Translations under genes and position numbers: made by a program
Part shown: in pieces, positions 31,202-38,531 of the stretch
Position numbering within the stretch: the first letter of the stretch is position 1
How the letters are laid out: the number at the start of each line of letters is the position of its first letter
Assembly: GCA_934486825.1 (NCBI GenBank)
Contig: CAKSQF010000017.1
Span: 1-45,387, forward strand
From: an uncultured Eubacteriales bacterium
Lineage (GTDB): Bacteria > Bacillota > Clostridia > Oscillospirales > CAG-272
Length of the DNA: 45,387 bases
Direction: 5' to 3'
Notes under the pieces: model-generated
What the model was told of the DNA's origin: nothing
The model's database searches: none
The model's input: only the letters and a program-made list of their open reading frames with translations

Positions 31202-32999
31202 CAAGGCTTTAAGCGAAGCAGAGGGGCTGTTCGGGGAGATATCCGACGAAAAGGAAAGCCGCCTTGCGGTCGAAATCGAATGTATGACCCCGCCGACCGC
31301 CGATCAGCTTGAGGCGATAAGGTCGGTTTTGTCCGAGAAATACCGTGTTGACAGATCGCTTATAGACATCGCAATAAAGCGGGATCCGACTGTGGTCGGG
31401 GGATTCCGCATGTATGTCGGAGACGACAACTATGACTGGACGACTCTCGGACGTGTGCGTCAGCTCCGCAAATCATTCCAGAGCCTGCACAAGGAGCGGG
31501 ATGCCGGAAAAATCATATCTCTTCTCCGCGAGGACATAAAAGATTTTGAGCTTGATACCGGGCATCAGCAGGTCGGCTTTGTGCTGTCTGTCGGTGACGG
31601 CATAGCGGTGATAGACGGTCTGCATGACGTCGAATACGGCGAGATCGTGCTGTTTGAAAGCGGCATAAAGGGAATGGTGCAGGATATACGCACCGACAAC
31701 ACCACCGGAGTTGTGCTTTTCGGAGACGACTCTGCCGTATCCGAAGGCTCAAAGGTGGTCAGAACGCGGCGGACGGCGGGAATACCGATCAGCAACAGAC
31801 TGCTCGGACGTATAATCGACCCGCTCGGAAAGCCGATCGATGGAAAGGGAGATACCGGCGCAAAGGAATATTTTCCGATCGAAAGACCCGCGCCCGGAAT
31901 AATCGAGCGGAAGTCGGTTTCCCGACCGCTTGAGACCGGAATACTCGCGATCGATTCGATGTTCCCGATCGGTAAGGGACAGAGAGAGCTGATAATCGGA
32001 GACAGACAGACCGGCAAAAGCTCGGTCGCTGTCGATGCCATACTCAACCAGAAGGGGAAAAATGTCGTCTGCGTTTATGTTGCAATAGGGCAGAAGGCAA
32101 GCTCGGTCGCAAAAACGGTGGCAACCCTTGAGGCGGGCGGGGCAATGGAATATACCGTTGTCCTTTCCTCTCCGGCGAGCGACAGCGCTTCACTCCAGTA
32201 TATAGCGCCTTATGCCGGTTGTGCGGTGGCTGAATATTTCATGTACCGCGGAAGAGACACGCTTATCGTATACGACGATCTTTCAAAGCATGCGGTTGCA
32301 TACCGCACGCTCAGTCTGCTTCTTGAAAGGGCGCCCGGAAGGGAAGCCTATCCCGGGGATGTTTTCTATCTCCATTCAAGACTGCTGGAGCGTGCCGCAC
32401 AGCTGTCGGACAGTCTCGGCGGCGGAAGCATGACCGCTTTGCCGATTGCCGAAACACAGGCAGGCGACGTTTCTGCGTATATACCGACCAATATCATTTC
32501 GATAACCGACGGGCAGATATTTCTCGAAAGCGAGCTTTTCTTTGCGGGACAGCGCCCGGCGGTCAACGTGGGCTTGTCTGTCTCGCGTGTCGGCGGCTCG
32601 GCACAGACGCAGATCATGAAAAAATCGGTCGGAAGCGTGCGTCTTGACCTTGCACAGTACAGGGAAATGCAGGTGTTTACCCAGTTCGGCGGAGAGCTTG
32701 ACGGCACGACCGCCGCGAATCTGCGCTACGGCGAGGGACTTATGGTCCTTCTGCGGCAGAAAAACCGCAGTCCGATGAGTCTTTGCGAGCAGGTTATAAC
32801 GCTGATCTGCGCGCAGGCGAGACTTTTTGTCGATGTCCCGGTAAAGGATATAAAACGTGTGCAGGAGGGACTTATCGGATATTTTGAGCGTGAGCATGCC
32901 AAGCTCTGCTTCGGCATCGATCACGGGCAGGAATATACCGAGGAACTGCGTCTCGGCATAGTCGATGCGGCAAAAAAATATATCGAAAAGGTAGTATGA
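31191..32999 (+). CDS. atpA: fused delta C-terminal domain / ATP synthase subunit alpha
   Basis: 602 residues, about 100 longer than usual alpha. Residues about 25-97 match the C-terminal half of delta/OSCP: TADQLEAIRSVLSEKY, the DPTVVGGFRM strand (delta DPsliGGi) and VGDDNYDWTTLGRVRQLR (delta iGD-viDgS-r-rL). Alpha proper starts near 105 (IISLLREDIKDFE) and holds VGFVLSVGDGIA, Walker A GDRQTGKS (270-277) and the rest of a normal non-catalytic alpha. The delta N-terminal six-helix domain is absent from the whole operon. The ATG at 31191 follows GAGG (31178-31181) inside the b gene. If all alphas carry the domain, each F1 would hold three delta-CTDs instead of one. Confidence 0.93.
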   Translation: MENNKALSEAEGLFGEISDEKESRLAVEIECMTPPTADQLEAIRSVLSEKYRVDRSLIDIAIKRDPTVVGGFRMYVGDDNYDWTTLGRVRQLRKSFQSLHKERDAGKIISLLREDIKDFELDTGHQQVGFVLSVGDGIAVIDGLHDVEYGEIVLFESGIKGMVQDIRTDNTTGVVLFGDDSAVSEGSKVVRTRRTAGIPISNRLLGRIIDPLGKPIDGKGDTGAKEYFPIERPAPGIIERKSVSRPLETGILAIDSMFPIGKGQRELIIGDRQTGKSSVAVDAILNQKGKNVVCVYVAIGQKASSVAKTVATLEAGGAMEYTVVLSSPASDSASLQYIAPYAGCAVAEYFMYRGRDTLIVYDDLSKHAVAYRTLSLLLERAPGREAYPGDVFYLHSRLLERAAQLSDSLGGGSMTALPIAETQAGDVSAYIPTNIISITDGQIFLESELFFAGQRPAVNVGLSVSRVGGSAQTQIMKKSVGSVRLDLAQYREMQVFTQFGGELDGTTAANLRYGEGLMVLLRQKNRSPMSLCEQVITLICAQARLFVDVPVKDIKRVQEGLIGYFEREHAKLCFGIDHGQEYTEELRLGIVDAAKKYIEKVV

Positions 33000-33022
33000 C
33001 ATAGCGGAAAGGGGGAGATCGG

Positions 33023-33931
33023 ATGGCAAGCGCAAGCGAGATAAAAGCGAGGATCGACAGTATTGCCGAGACAAAAAAGGTTACCGATGCGATGTACATG
33101 ATATCGTCGGTCAAGGTACGCCGCGCGCGTGCCGAGGTCGAAAAGACGGCGCCCTATTTCAGAGCACTCAAGGAACAGATATCCGATCTGTTCAGATATA
33201 TTCCGAAAACCTCCAACCGCTATTTTGCGGTTCCGCCTCCCGATGAGGGCGACCACATGACGCACGGAATACTGCTTGTGACCTCTGACAAGGGGCTCGC
33301 CGGCGAATACAATCAGACCGCCGTTAAAGTTGCGGTCGAATATATGAAAAGGCATCCGAAAACGATCGTTTTCATTGTCGGCGAGTACGGCAGGCATTAT
33401 TTTGCCGATCACGGACTTGAGTTTGAGAGCGGTTTTTATTGCTCGGCGGCTTTTCCGAGCCTTTATGAGGCGAGAAGAATATGTGTGGAACTGCTTGAAT
33501 ATTTCAATGACGGCAGACTTGACGAAATAAACATAATCTATACCGATTTCGGAAGCGGCAGACCGAGCGAATGTAAGCGGAGCTGTCTGCTCCCGCTTGA
33601 AAGAAGCAGATTTTATACCCCCGATCGGGAAATATCCTCCGACAGGGAGTTTTATCCCGACCCGGACAGTGTGCTTGACGGGATAATACCGAGCTACCTG
33701 ACCGGATTCATTTACAGTTCGCTGGTGGACAGCTATTGCAGCGAGCAGCAGGCGCGTATGAGCGCAATGAGCGCGGCGGGCGATAATGCGGAGGAGATAC
33801 TGAAGCGTCTGCGCACCGAATACAACGGGGTCAGACAGGCGGCGATAACAAGGGAAATGACCGAAATAACCGCCGGAACCAAGGCTCTCGCGGCAAAAAG
33901 AAGACGTCGGACATTGAAAAATAACGGGTAA
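33023..33931 (+). CDS. atpG: ATP synthase subunit gamma
   Basis: 302 residues. N-terminal rotor helix ASEIKARIDSIAETKKVTDAMYMISSVKVRRA and C-terminal helix (MSAMSAAGDNAEEILKRL, then YNGVRQAAITREMTEI) form the central coiled coil; the middle part contains the typical TSDKGLAGEYNQ motif. Slightly longer than the common 285-290. An AAGGGGGAGAT Shine-Dalgarno lies before the ATG. Sits between alpha and beta as in almost all F-type operons. Confidence 0.95.
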   Translation: MASASEIKARIDSIAETKKVTDAMYMISSVKVRRARAEVEKTAPYFRALKEQISDLFRYIPKTSNRYFAVPPPDEGDHMTHGILLVTSDKGLAGEYNQTAVKVAVEYMKRHPKTIVFIVGEYGRHYFADHGLEFESGFYCSAAFPSLYEARRICVELLEYFNDGRLDEINIIYTDFGSGRPSECKRSCLLPLERSRFYTPDREISSDREFYPDPDSVLDGIIPSYLTGFIYSSLVDSYCSEQQARMSAMSAAGDNAEEILKRLRTEYNGVRQAAITREMTEITAGTKALAAKRRRRTLKNNG

Positions 33932-33992
33932 CGGCTTATGCATGGGCGGTTTGTTGCCTTCTCCGACTTTTTTGAAAGGAAAGATATCCGGA

Positions 33993-35399
33993 ATGAGAGA
34001 TAACGAGAATACGGGAATTGTTGCAGGCGTCAGCGGACCTGTTGTTGACCTGCTTTTTGAAAAGGGAGAGCTTCCGAAAATAAAGGAAAAGATCGTCACG
34101 ACCGTAGGAAATAACGAGCGGGTCATGGAGGTTTCGCGGCATATGGGCGAGCGGATAGTCCGCTGTGTGATGCTCGGTGCGGCAGAGGGACTTTACCGCG
34201 GACTTGAGGTCAGACCGACCGGAGAAACGCTGACGGTTCCGGTCGGGGAAAATGTGCTCGGAAGAATGTTTGATGCCCTCGGCGAACCGATCGACGGGGG
34301 AGAGAAGTTGCCGCCCGATACGGCAAGGCGAAGCGTTTACAAAAAGGCTCCGGGGTATACCGAAAGAAATTCCTCGGAGGAGATGCTCGAAACCGGAATA
34401 AAGGTCATCGATCTGCTCGCGCCCTACGCAAAAGGAGGCAAAATCGGACTGTTCGGCGGAGCCGGAGTCGGCAAAACGGTATTGATACAGGAGCTTATAC
34501 ACAACATAGCTACCGAGCACGGCGGATATTCGGTATTTACCGGGGTCGGAGAGCGGAGCAGAGAGGGCAACGATCTTTTTACCGAAATGAAGCAGAGCGG
34601 GGTCATAGACAAGACCGCGCTTGTCTTCGGTCAGATGAATGAGGCGCCCGGAGTAAGAATGAAGGCGGCGCTGTCCGGGCTGTCCATGGCTGAATATTTC
34701 AGGGACGAGGAGCACAAGGACGTACTGCTTTTTATTGATAACATATTCAGATACATACAGGCGGGGAGCGAGCTGTCAACTCTTCTCGGAAGGATGCCTT
34801 CGGCAGTCGGCTATCAGCCGACCCTTGCGGGCGACCTCGGCGAGCTTGAGGAGCGCATAGCTTCGACGAAAAACGGATCGATAACATCGGTGCAGGCGGT
34901 CTATGTCCCCGCCGACGATCTTACCGATCCCGCACCCGCAACGACCTTTGTGCATCTGGATGCGACGACTGTACTGTCGAGAAAGATTGCCGAGCTCGGA
35001 ATTTATCCTGCGGTCGATCCGCTTGAATCTTCTTCGAGAATACTGGAACCCGACGTGGTCGGTGATCTGCATTACGGCGTGGCAAGGCAGGTGCAGGAGA
35101 CGCTGGAGCATTACAGGGAACTTCAGGACATAATTGCGATACTCGGTATGGATGAGCTGTCCGACGAGGATAAGCTTACCGTGCACAGGGCAAGAAAGCT
35201 GCAAAGATTCCTTTCACAGCCGTTTGCGGTTGCCGAAAAATTCACCGGTGTGCCGGGGGTATATGTCCCGCTTGACGAGACGATAAGGGGCTTTTCGGCG
35301 ATTGTTTCGGGGGACGCCGACGCTTATCCCGAATCGGCATTTTTCAATGTCGGTACGATTGACGATGTGTGCAAAAAGGCGAAGGAGAGCCGCGCATGA
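33993..35399 (+). CDS. atpD: ATP synthase subunit beta
   Basis: 468 residues, catalytic subunit. Walker A GGAGVGKTV, arginine-rich GERSREGNDL, Walker B LLFIDNIFRY, and the torque-region DELSDED (usually DELSEED). N-terminal barrel begins NTGIVAGVSGPVVDL as usual. An ATG at 33942 is in frame, but GAAAGGAAAG lies just before the ATG at 33993, which gives the normal length. The stop overlaps epsilon by 4 nt (ATGA). Confidence 0.97.
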   Translation: MRDNENTGIVAGVSGPVVDLLFEKGELPKIKEKIVTTVGNNERVMEVSRHMGERIVRCVMLGAAEGLYRGLEVRPTGETLTVPVGENVLGRMFDALGEPIDGGEKLPPDTARRSVYKKAPGYTERNSSEEMLETGIKVIDLLAPYAKGGKIGLFGGAGVGKTVLIQELIHNIATEHGGYSVFTGVGERSREGNDLFTEMKQSGVIDKTALVFGQMNEAPGVRMKAALSGLSMAEYFRDEEHKDVLLFIDNIFRYIQAGSELSTLLGRMPSAVGYQPTLAGDLGELEERIASTKNGSITSVQAVYVPADDLTDPAPATTFVHLDATTVLSRKIAELGIYPAVDPLESSSRILEPDVVGDLHYGVARQVQETLEHYRELQDIIAILGMDELSDEDKLTVHRARKLQRFLSQPFAVAEKFTGVPGVYVPLDETIRGFSAIVSGDADAYPESAFFNVGTIDDVCKKAKESRA

Positions 35400-35824
35400 A
35401 AAGCTTCAGACTTGAGATACTTTCTCCGGAAAGGGCGTTTTACGTAGGCGATGCCCTTTCGATCAGGGTTCCGATAAGCGACGGACTGATCGGAATAATG
35501 GCGGATCATCTTCCGCTTACGGCGGCGATAGAGGACGGAGAGCTGACATTCACAAAAGCCGACTCTTCCGAGACTGTCTGCGCGGTTACGCGCGGAATCC
35601 TTGATGTTACCGGCGGGAGAGTCAGAATACTCTGCGAGTCGGCATTGCTTCCGGGCGAGATTGATGAGGAAAAGGAGCGCAGAGAGGCGGAGGAAGCGGC
35701 GGGCAGACTCCGTGAGAAACGGAGCGCGAAGGATTACATGATCGCACAGCTTACGATAGCAAGAGCGCTCAACAACCTGAAGGTCAAGCAGCATAATGCG
35801 GTCAAAAGCGACAACAACAGATAA
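35396..35824 (+). CDS. atpC: ATP synthase subunit epsilon
   Basis: 142 residues: the beta-sandwich N-domain (SFRLEILSPERAFYVGDALSIRVPISDGLIGIMADHLPL) and the two-helix inhibitory C-domain (about 88-135). ATG at 35396 overlaps the beta stop; an in-frame start at 35369 inside beta is rejected. Last gene of the operon. A T7 run with a weak A/T hairpin follows at 35835-35859, possibly the operon terminator. Confidence 0.94.
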   Translation: MKSFRLEILSPERAFYVGDALSIRVPISDGLIGIMADHLPLTAAIEDGELTFTKADSSETVCAVTRGILDVTGGRVRILCESALLPGEIDEEKERREAEEAAGRLREKRSAKDYMIAQLTIARALNNLKVKQHNAVKSDNNR

Positions 35825-35871
35825 AAAAGCCCGAAAAATCCGAATTTCGATCTTTTTTTACATCCTGCCGC

Positions 35872-35900
35872 TTGATTTTTTTCAAAGGATATAGTATAAT
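35872..35900 (+). promoter_or_regulatory. promoter of the scaffold / GGGtGRT genes
   Basis: TTGATT (35872-35877), 17-nt spacer, TATAAT (35895-35900), 46 nt before the start codon. Confidence 0.7.
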
Positions 35901-35946
35901 GAAACACGGTAAACTTTTTCCTAAATAAAAAGAAGGAGATAATGTT

Positions 35947-36669
35947 ATGAGCAATGAAAAATATGCATACGCAACCAGCGCCGAAGTCGCTGAGATGTGT
36001 AGCGTAAGAAAAGGTTGCGATCACGGACCGGCACCTCTTCCCGAGGAAGGTAAGTGGATACAGGCAAAGCAGATCACCGATATTTCGGGTTATACTCACG
36101 GTGTGGGCTGGTGCGCACCCCAGCAGGGAGCATGCAAGCTTTCGCTGAACGTAAAGAACGGCGTTATCGAGGAAGCTCTCGTTGAAACGATCGGATGCTC
36201 CGGAATGACCCATTCCGCGGCAATGGCGGCAGAGATACTTCCCGGCAAGACCATACTTGAGGCGCTCAACACAGACCTTGTCTGCGACGCTATCAACACG
36301 GCTATGCGCGAGCTGTTTCTGCAGATCGTGTACGGCAGAACGCAGTCTGCGTTCTCCGAGGGCGGACTTGTTATAGGCGCGGGCATGGAAGATCTCGGCA
36401 AGGGCGCACGTTCGATGGTCGGTACAATGTACGGAACCAAGGCAAAGGGCGTTCGTTATCTTGAAATGACTGAGGGCTACTGCACGAGAATGGCGCTTGA
36501 TGAAAACGACGAGGTTATCGGCTACGAATTCGTTTCGCTCGGCAAGATGACCGATTTCATCAAGAAGGGTATGGAACCCGGCGAGGCATACAAAAAGGCA
36601 ATGGGTACATACGGCAGATTCAAGCCCGAAGACGGCGCGGTCAAGTATATTGACCCCCGCAAAGACTGA
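35947..36669 (+). CDS. NifU/IscU-like iron-sulfur cluster scaffold protein
   Basis: 240 residues. The central part has the IscU/NifU N-domain look: GACKLSLNVKNGVIEEALVETIGCSGMTHSAAMAAEILPGKTILEAL. Cysteines at 18, 24, 56, 63, 84 and 113 could bind a cluster or metal. This family regularly precedes GGGtGRT proteins in strict anaerobes, as it does here with an 18-nt gap, and the pair is thought to work together, perhaps in cluster assembly or a cluster-dependent reaction. The exact reaction is unknown to me. AAGGAG precedes the ATG. Confidence 0.85.
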   Translation: MSNEKYAYATSAEVAEMCSVRKGCDHGPAPLPEEGKWIQAKQITDISGYTHGVGWCAPQQGACKLSLNVKNGVIEEALVETIGCSGMTHSAAMAAEILPGKTILEALNTDLVCDAINTAMRELFLQIVYGRTQSAFSEGGLVIGAGMEDLGKGARSMVGTMYGTKAKGVRYLEMTEGYCTRMALDENDEVIGYEFVSLGKMTDFIKKGMEPGEAYKKAMGTYGRFKPEDGAVKYIDPRKD

Positions 36670-36687
36670 TGAAGGAGGATTACCGAA

Positions 36688-37686
36688 ATGGCACAGTTTG
36701 AAGGTTATGAGAGACGTGAGGCGAAGATCCTCGGCGTCCTGAAGGAATACGGGATTTCCTCTATTGACGAGTGCAGAGATATCTGCGCGGCAAAGGGAAT
36801 AGACCCCTATAAGATCACGGAAGAAACACAGCCTATCTGCTTTGAAAACGCAAAATGGGCATATACCGTCGGTGCGGCAATCGCAATAAAGAGCGGTTGC
36901 AAAAAGGCTGCCGATGCGGCGGCTGCTATCGGTGTCGGACTTCAGTCATTCTGTATTCCCGGCTCTGTTGCCGAGAACCGCAAGGTCGGTCTCGGACACG
37001 GCAACCTCGGTAAGATGCTTCTTTCCGAAGAGACAGAGTGCTTCTGCTTCCTCGCAGGTCATGAGTCGTTCGCGGCTGCCGAGGGCGCAATAAAGATCGC
37101 GCTCAACGCAAACAAGGTCCGCGTAAAACCTCTCCGCGTTATCCTTAACGGTCTCGGCAAGGATGCGGCATATATTATCTCACGTATCAACGGCTTTACA
37201 TATGTAAAGACAGAGTTCGATCCGTACAGCGAGACCGTAAAGGTCGTTTCCGAAACTCCCTTCTCAAAGGGTCCCCGTGCGGCAGTAAAGTGCTACGGTG
37301 CGGATAATGTACCCGAGGGCGTTGCTATCATGAAACTTGAGAATGTCGGCGTTTCGATCACCGGTAACTCGACCAATCCCACAAGATTCCAGCACCCTGT
37401 TGCGGGAACCTACAAAAAGTGGTGCGTTGAGAACGGCGTAAAGTACTTCTCGGTTGCATCCGGCGGCGGAACGGGCAGAACGCTCCATCCCGATAACATG
37501 GCGGCAGGTCCGTCTTCTTACGGTATGACCGATACGATGGGAAGAATGCATTCGGACGCACAGTTCGCAGGTTCTTCTTCGGTCCCCGCACATGTTGAGA
37601 TGATGGGTCTGATCGGCATGGGTAACAACCCGATGGTCGGCGCTACCGTTGCGGTTGCCGTTGCTGTCGAAGAAGCTATGAAGTAA
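36688..37686 (+). CDS. GGGtGRT protein
   Basis: 332 residues containing the name-giving motif GGGTGRT at 259-265 (ASGGGTGRTLHPDN). A conserved anaerobe protein of unknown reaction, cytosolic, with nine cysteines including C89, C118 and C120, and glycine-rich loops that could bind a nucleotide or cofactor. Paired with the NifU-like gene 18 nt upstream on one transcript that ends in a textbook terminator. GAAGGAGG precedes the ATG. Both genes use the same codon style as highly expressed genes (many AAG, CTC, GGC), hinting at strong expression. Confidence 0.9.
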   Translation: MAQFEGYERREAKILGVLKEYGISSIDECRDICAAKGIDPYKITEETQPICFENAKWAYTVGAAIAIKSGCKKAADAAAAIGVGLQSFCIPGSVAENRKVGLGHGNLGKMLLSEETECFCFLAGHESFAAAEGAIKIALNANKVRVKPLRVILNGLGKDAAYIISRINGFTYVKTEFDPYSETVKVVSETPFSKGPRAAVKCYGADNVPEGVAIMKLENVGVSITGNSTNPTRFQHPVAGTYKKWCVENGVKYFSVASGGGTGRTLHPDNMAAGPSSYGMTDTMGRMHSDAQFAGSSSVPAHVEMMGLIGMGNNPMVGATVAVAVAVEEAMK

Positions 37687-37700
37687 TTTCTGACATAATA

Positions 37701-37732
37701 AAATCTCCCGAGCAAAACTCGGGAGATTTTTT
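37701..37732 (+). terminator. intrinsic terminator after the GGGtGRT gene
   Basis: Perfect 12-bp stem AAATCTCCCGAG (37701-37712) / CTCGGGAGATTT (37718-37729), loop CAAAA, followed by TTT. Confidence 0.92.
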
Positions 37733-37755
37733 GTCGTTATTTGTGTGCAAATTGC

Positions 37756-37784
37756 TTGCAATAATAAACAATATGTGTTATACT
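37756..37784 (+). promoter_or_regulatory. promoter of the structured RNA
   Basis: TTGCAA (37756-37761), 17-nt spacer, TATACT (37779-37784). Predicted start of transcription at or near 37791, the first base of the long closing stem. Confidence 0.65.
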
Positions 37785-37790
37785 GTTATT

Positions 37791-37998
37791 GCCACATAAT
37801 TCAATCAACAAAGTGATGATCGCCCTCGTTTTTTCGGGGGCTGTGCGGCTGTACCCTTTTTTCACCTGTCAACAATCGTTTTGGTAAAAATGCGATTCCC
37901 TCCTGACAGGTGACATTATGTATCATTTTGTTGAGGATTGTGTGGCAGCAACGGGACGCATTTTTCGGTGCGTTTTCCTACGGGGGCGCACCTTTTTT
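37791..37998 (+). ncRNA. ssrS: rod-shaped structured RNA, probable 6S RNA
   Basis: No protein frame fits here. The 5' end (37791-37817) pairs with 37922-37946 in a 25-bp helix broken only by a 2-nt bulge and a few G-U pairs. Above it is a large asymmetric bubble (37818-37862 against 37913-37921) whose 5' side holds a GCCCTCG/CGGGGGC hairpin (822-841 of this kilobase), then an apical stem CACCTGTCA (37863-37871) / TGACAGGTG (37904-37912) capped by AATCG/CGATT. A terminator ends it near 37998. A roughly 200-nt rod with closing stem, central bubble and apical hairpin, with its own promoter, is the 6S RNA architecture, which traps sigma-A RNA polymerase. Structure is directly visible; the 6S identity is inference. 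Confidence 0.6.
37967..37998 (+). terminator. terminator of the structured RNA
   Basis: GGTGCG (37967-37972) / CGCACC (37987-37992) with further weak pairing inside the loop, then T6 (37993-37998). An alternative hairpin ACGCA (37956-37960) / TGCGT (37969-37973) shares its 5' arm. Confidence 0.75.
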
Positions 37999-38008
37999 GT
38001 TTGTTCAA

Positions 38009-38037
38009 TTGACAATCCGTTTCCCGCATGTTATAAT
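38009..38037 (+). promoter_or_regulatory. fully consensus promoter pointing into the 3' end of the HTH gene
   Basis: TTGACA (38009-38014), 17-nt spacer, TATAAT (38032-38037) with TG extension. Transcription would start near 38044 and run antisense to the minus-strand HTH gene; no plus-strand gene follows for almost 500 nt. Confidence 0.7.
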
Positions 38038-38047
38038 GAAATGAAAA

Positions 38048-38476
38048 TCATACCAAAAGTTCCAGCCCAAGATCAAAAAGAATATTGTTCATGTCTATAA
38101 CCGATATCATTTTGGTAAGTCCGAACAGAATGGCATTGTCCCGCTCGTTTTTGCCGTAAAGCTGGGGATATCCGGTTATTTTCAGCAGTTGCTGTGACTC
38201 ATCAACCGAGAGGTTCATGCCGAAGCAGAGCATTATTACCTTGTCGCGGGAGGGCGTTTTTCTGCCCGAAAATATCTGATAGGCATAGTGTGTCTCGATC
38301 CCCGACCTCGTTATGACATCGGCTTTTTTCAGTCCTTTGATGACAAGCATTGAGGACAGTGTCCGGTCGATCTTCGCAAAAGACTGCGAAATGTCATTTC
38401 GGTTTGCCCTGATGTAATCATCGTAGCTTTTGCTGTTTTTCATAAGCTCCAGCAGTTCCTCTGTTGTTTTATCCAT
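38048..38476 (-). CDS. XRE-like helix-turn-helix regulator paired with a kinase
   Basis: 142 residues. Central part is an XRE-type helix-turn-helix (LKKADVITRSGIETHYAYQIFSGRKTPSRDKVIMLCFGMNLSVDESQQLLKI), followed by LYGKNERDNAILFGL, a tail I associate with a Clostridia family often encoded next to Hanks-type kinases. It is divergent from such a kinase here, with only 55 nt between start codons and a GGCAGC-TCT-GCTGCC palindrome (38498-38512) between them. Inference: it controls or is phosphorylated by the kinase. A perfect promoter reads into its 3' end on the other strand. Confidence 0.82.
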   Translation of the reverse strand: MDKTTEELLELMKNSKSYDDYIRANRNDISQSFAKIDRTLSSMLVIKGLKKADVITRSGIETHYAYQIFSGRKTPSRDKVIMLCFGMNLSVDESQQLLKITGYPQLYGKNERDNAILFGLTKMISVIDMNNILFDLGLELLV

Positions 38477-38497
38477 AAAAAATCAAAAATCCTTTCC

Positions 38498-38512
38498 GGC
38501 AGCTCTGCTGCC
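38498..38512. promoter_or_regulatory. palindrome between the divergent HTH and kinase genes
   Basis: GGCAGC (38498-38503) TCT GCTGCC (38507-38512), perfect 6-bp arms, between the two start codons; a possible operator for the HTH protein. Confidence 0.4.
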
Positions 38513-38531
38513 TGCGTCGGAGGTCGGTGCA

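Noticed and set aside
37918..38100. 60-residue open frame over the end of the structured RNA
   Set aside because: It crosses the RNA terminator and the consensus promoter and lacks a ribosome site.
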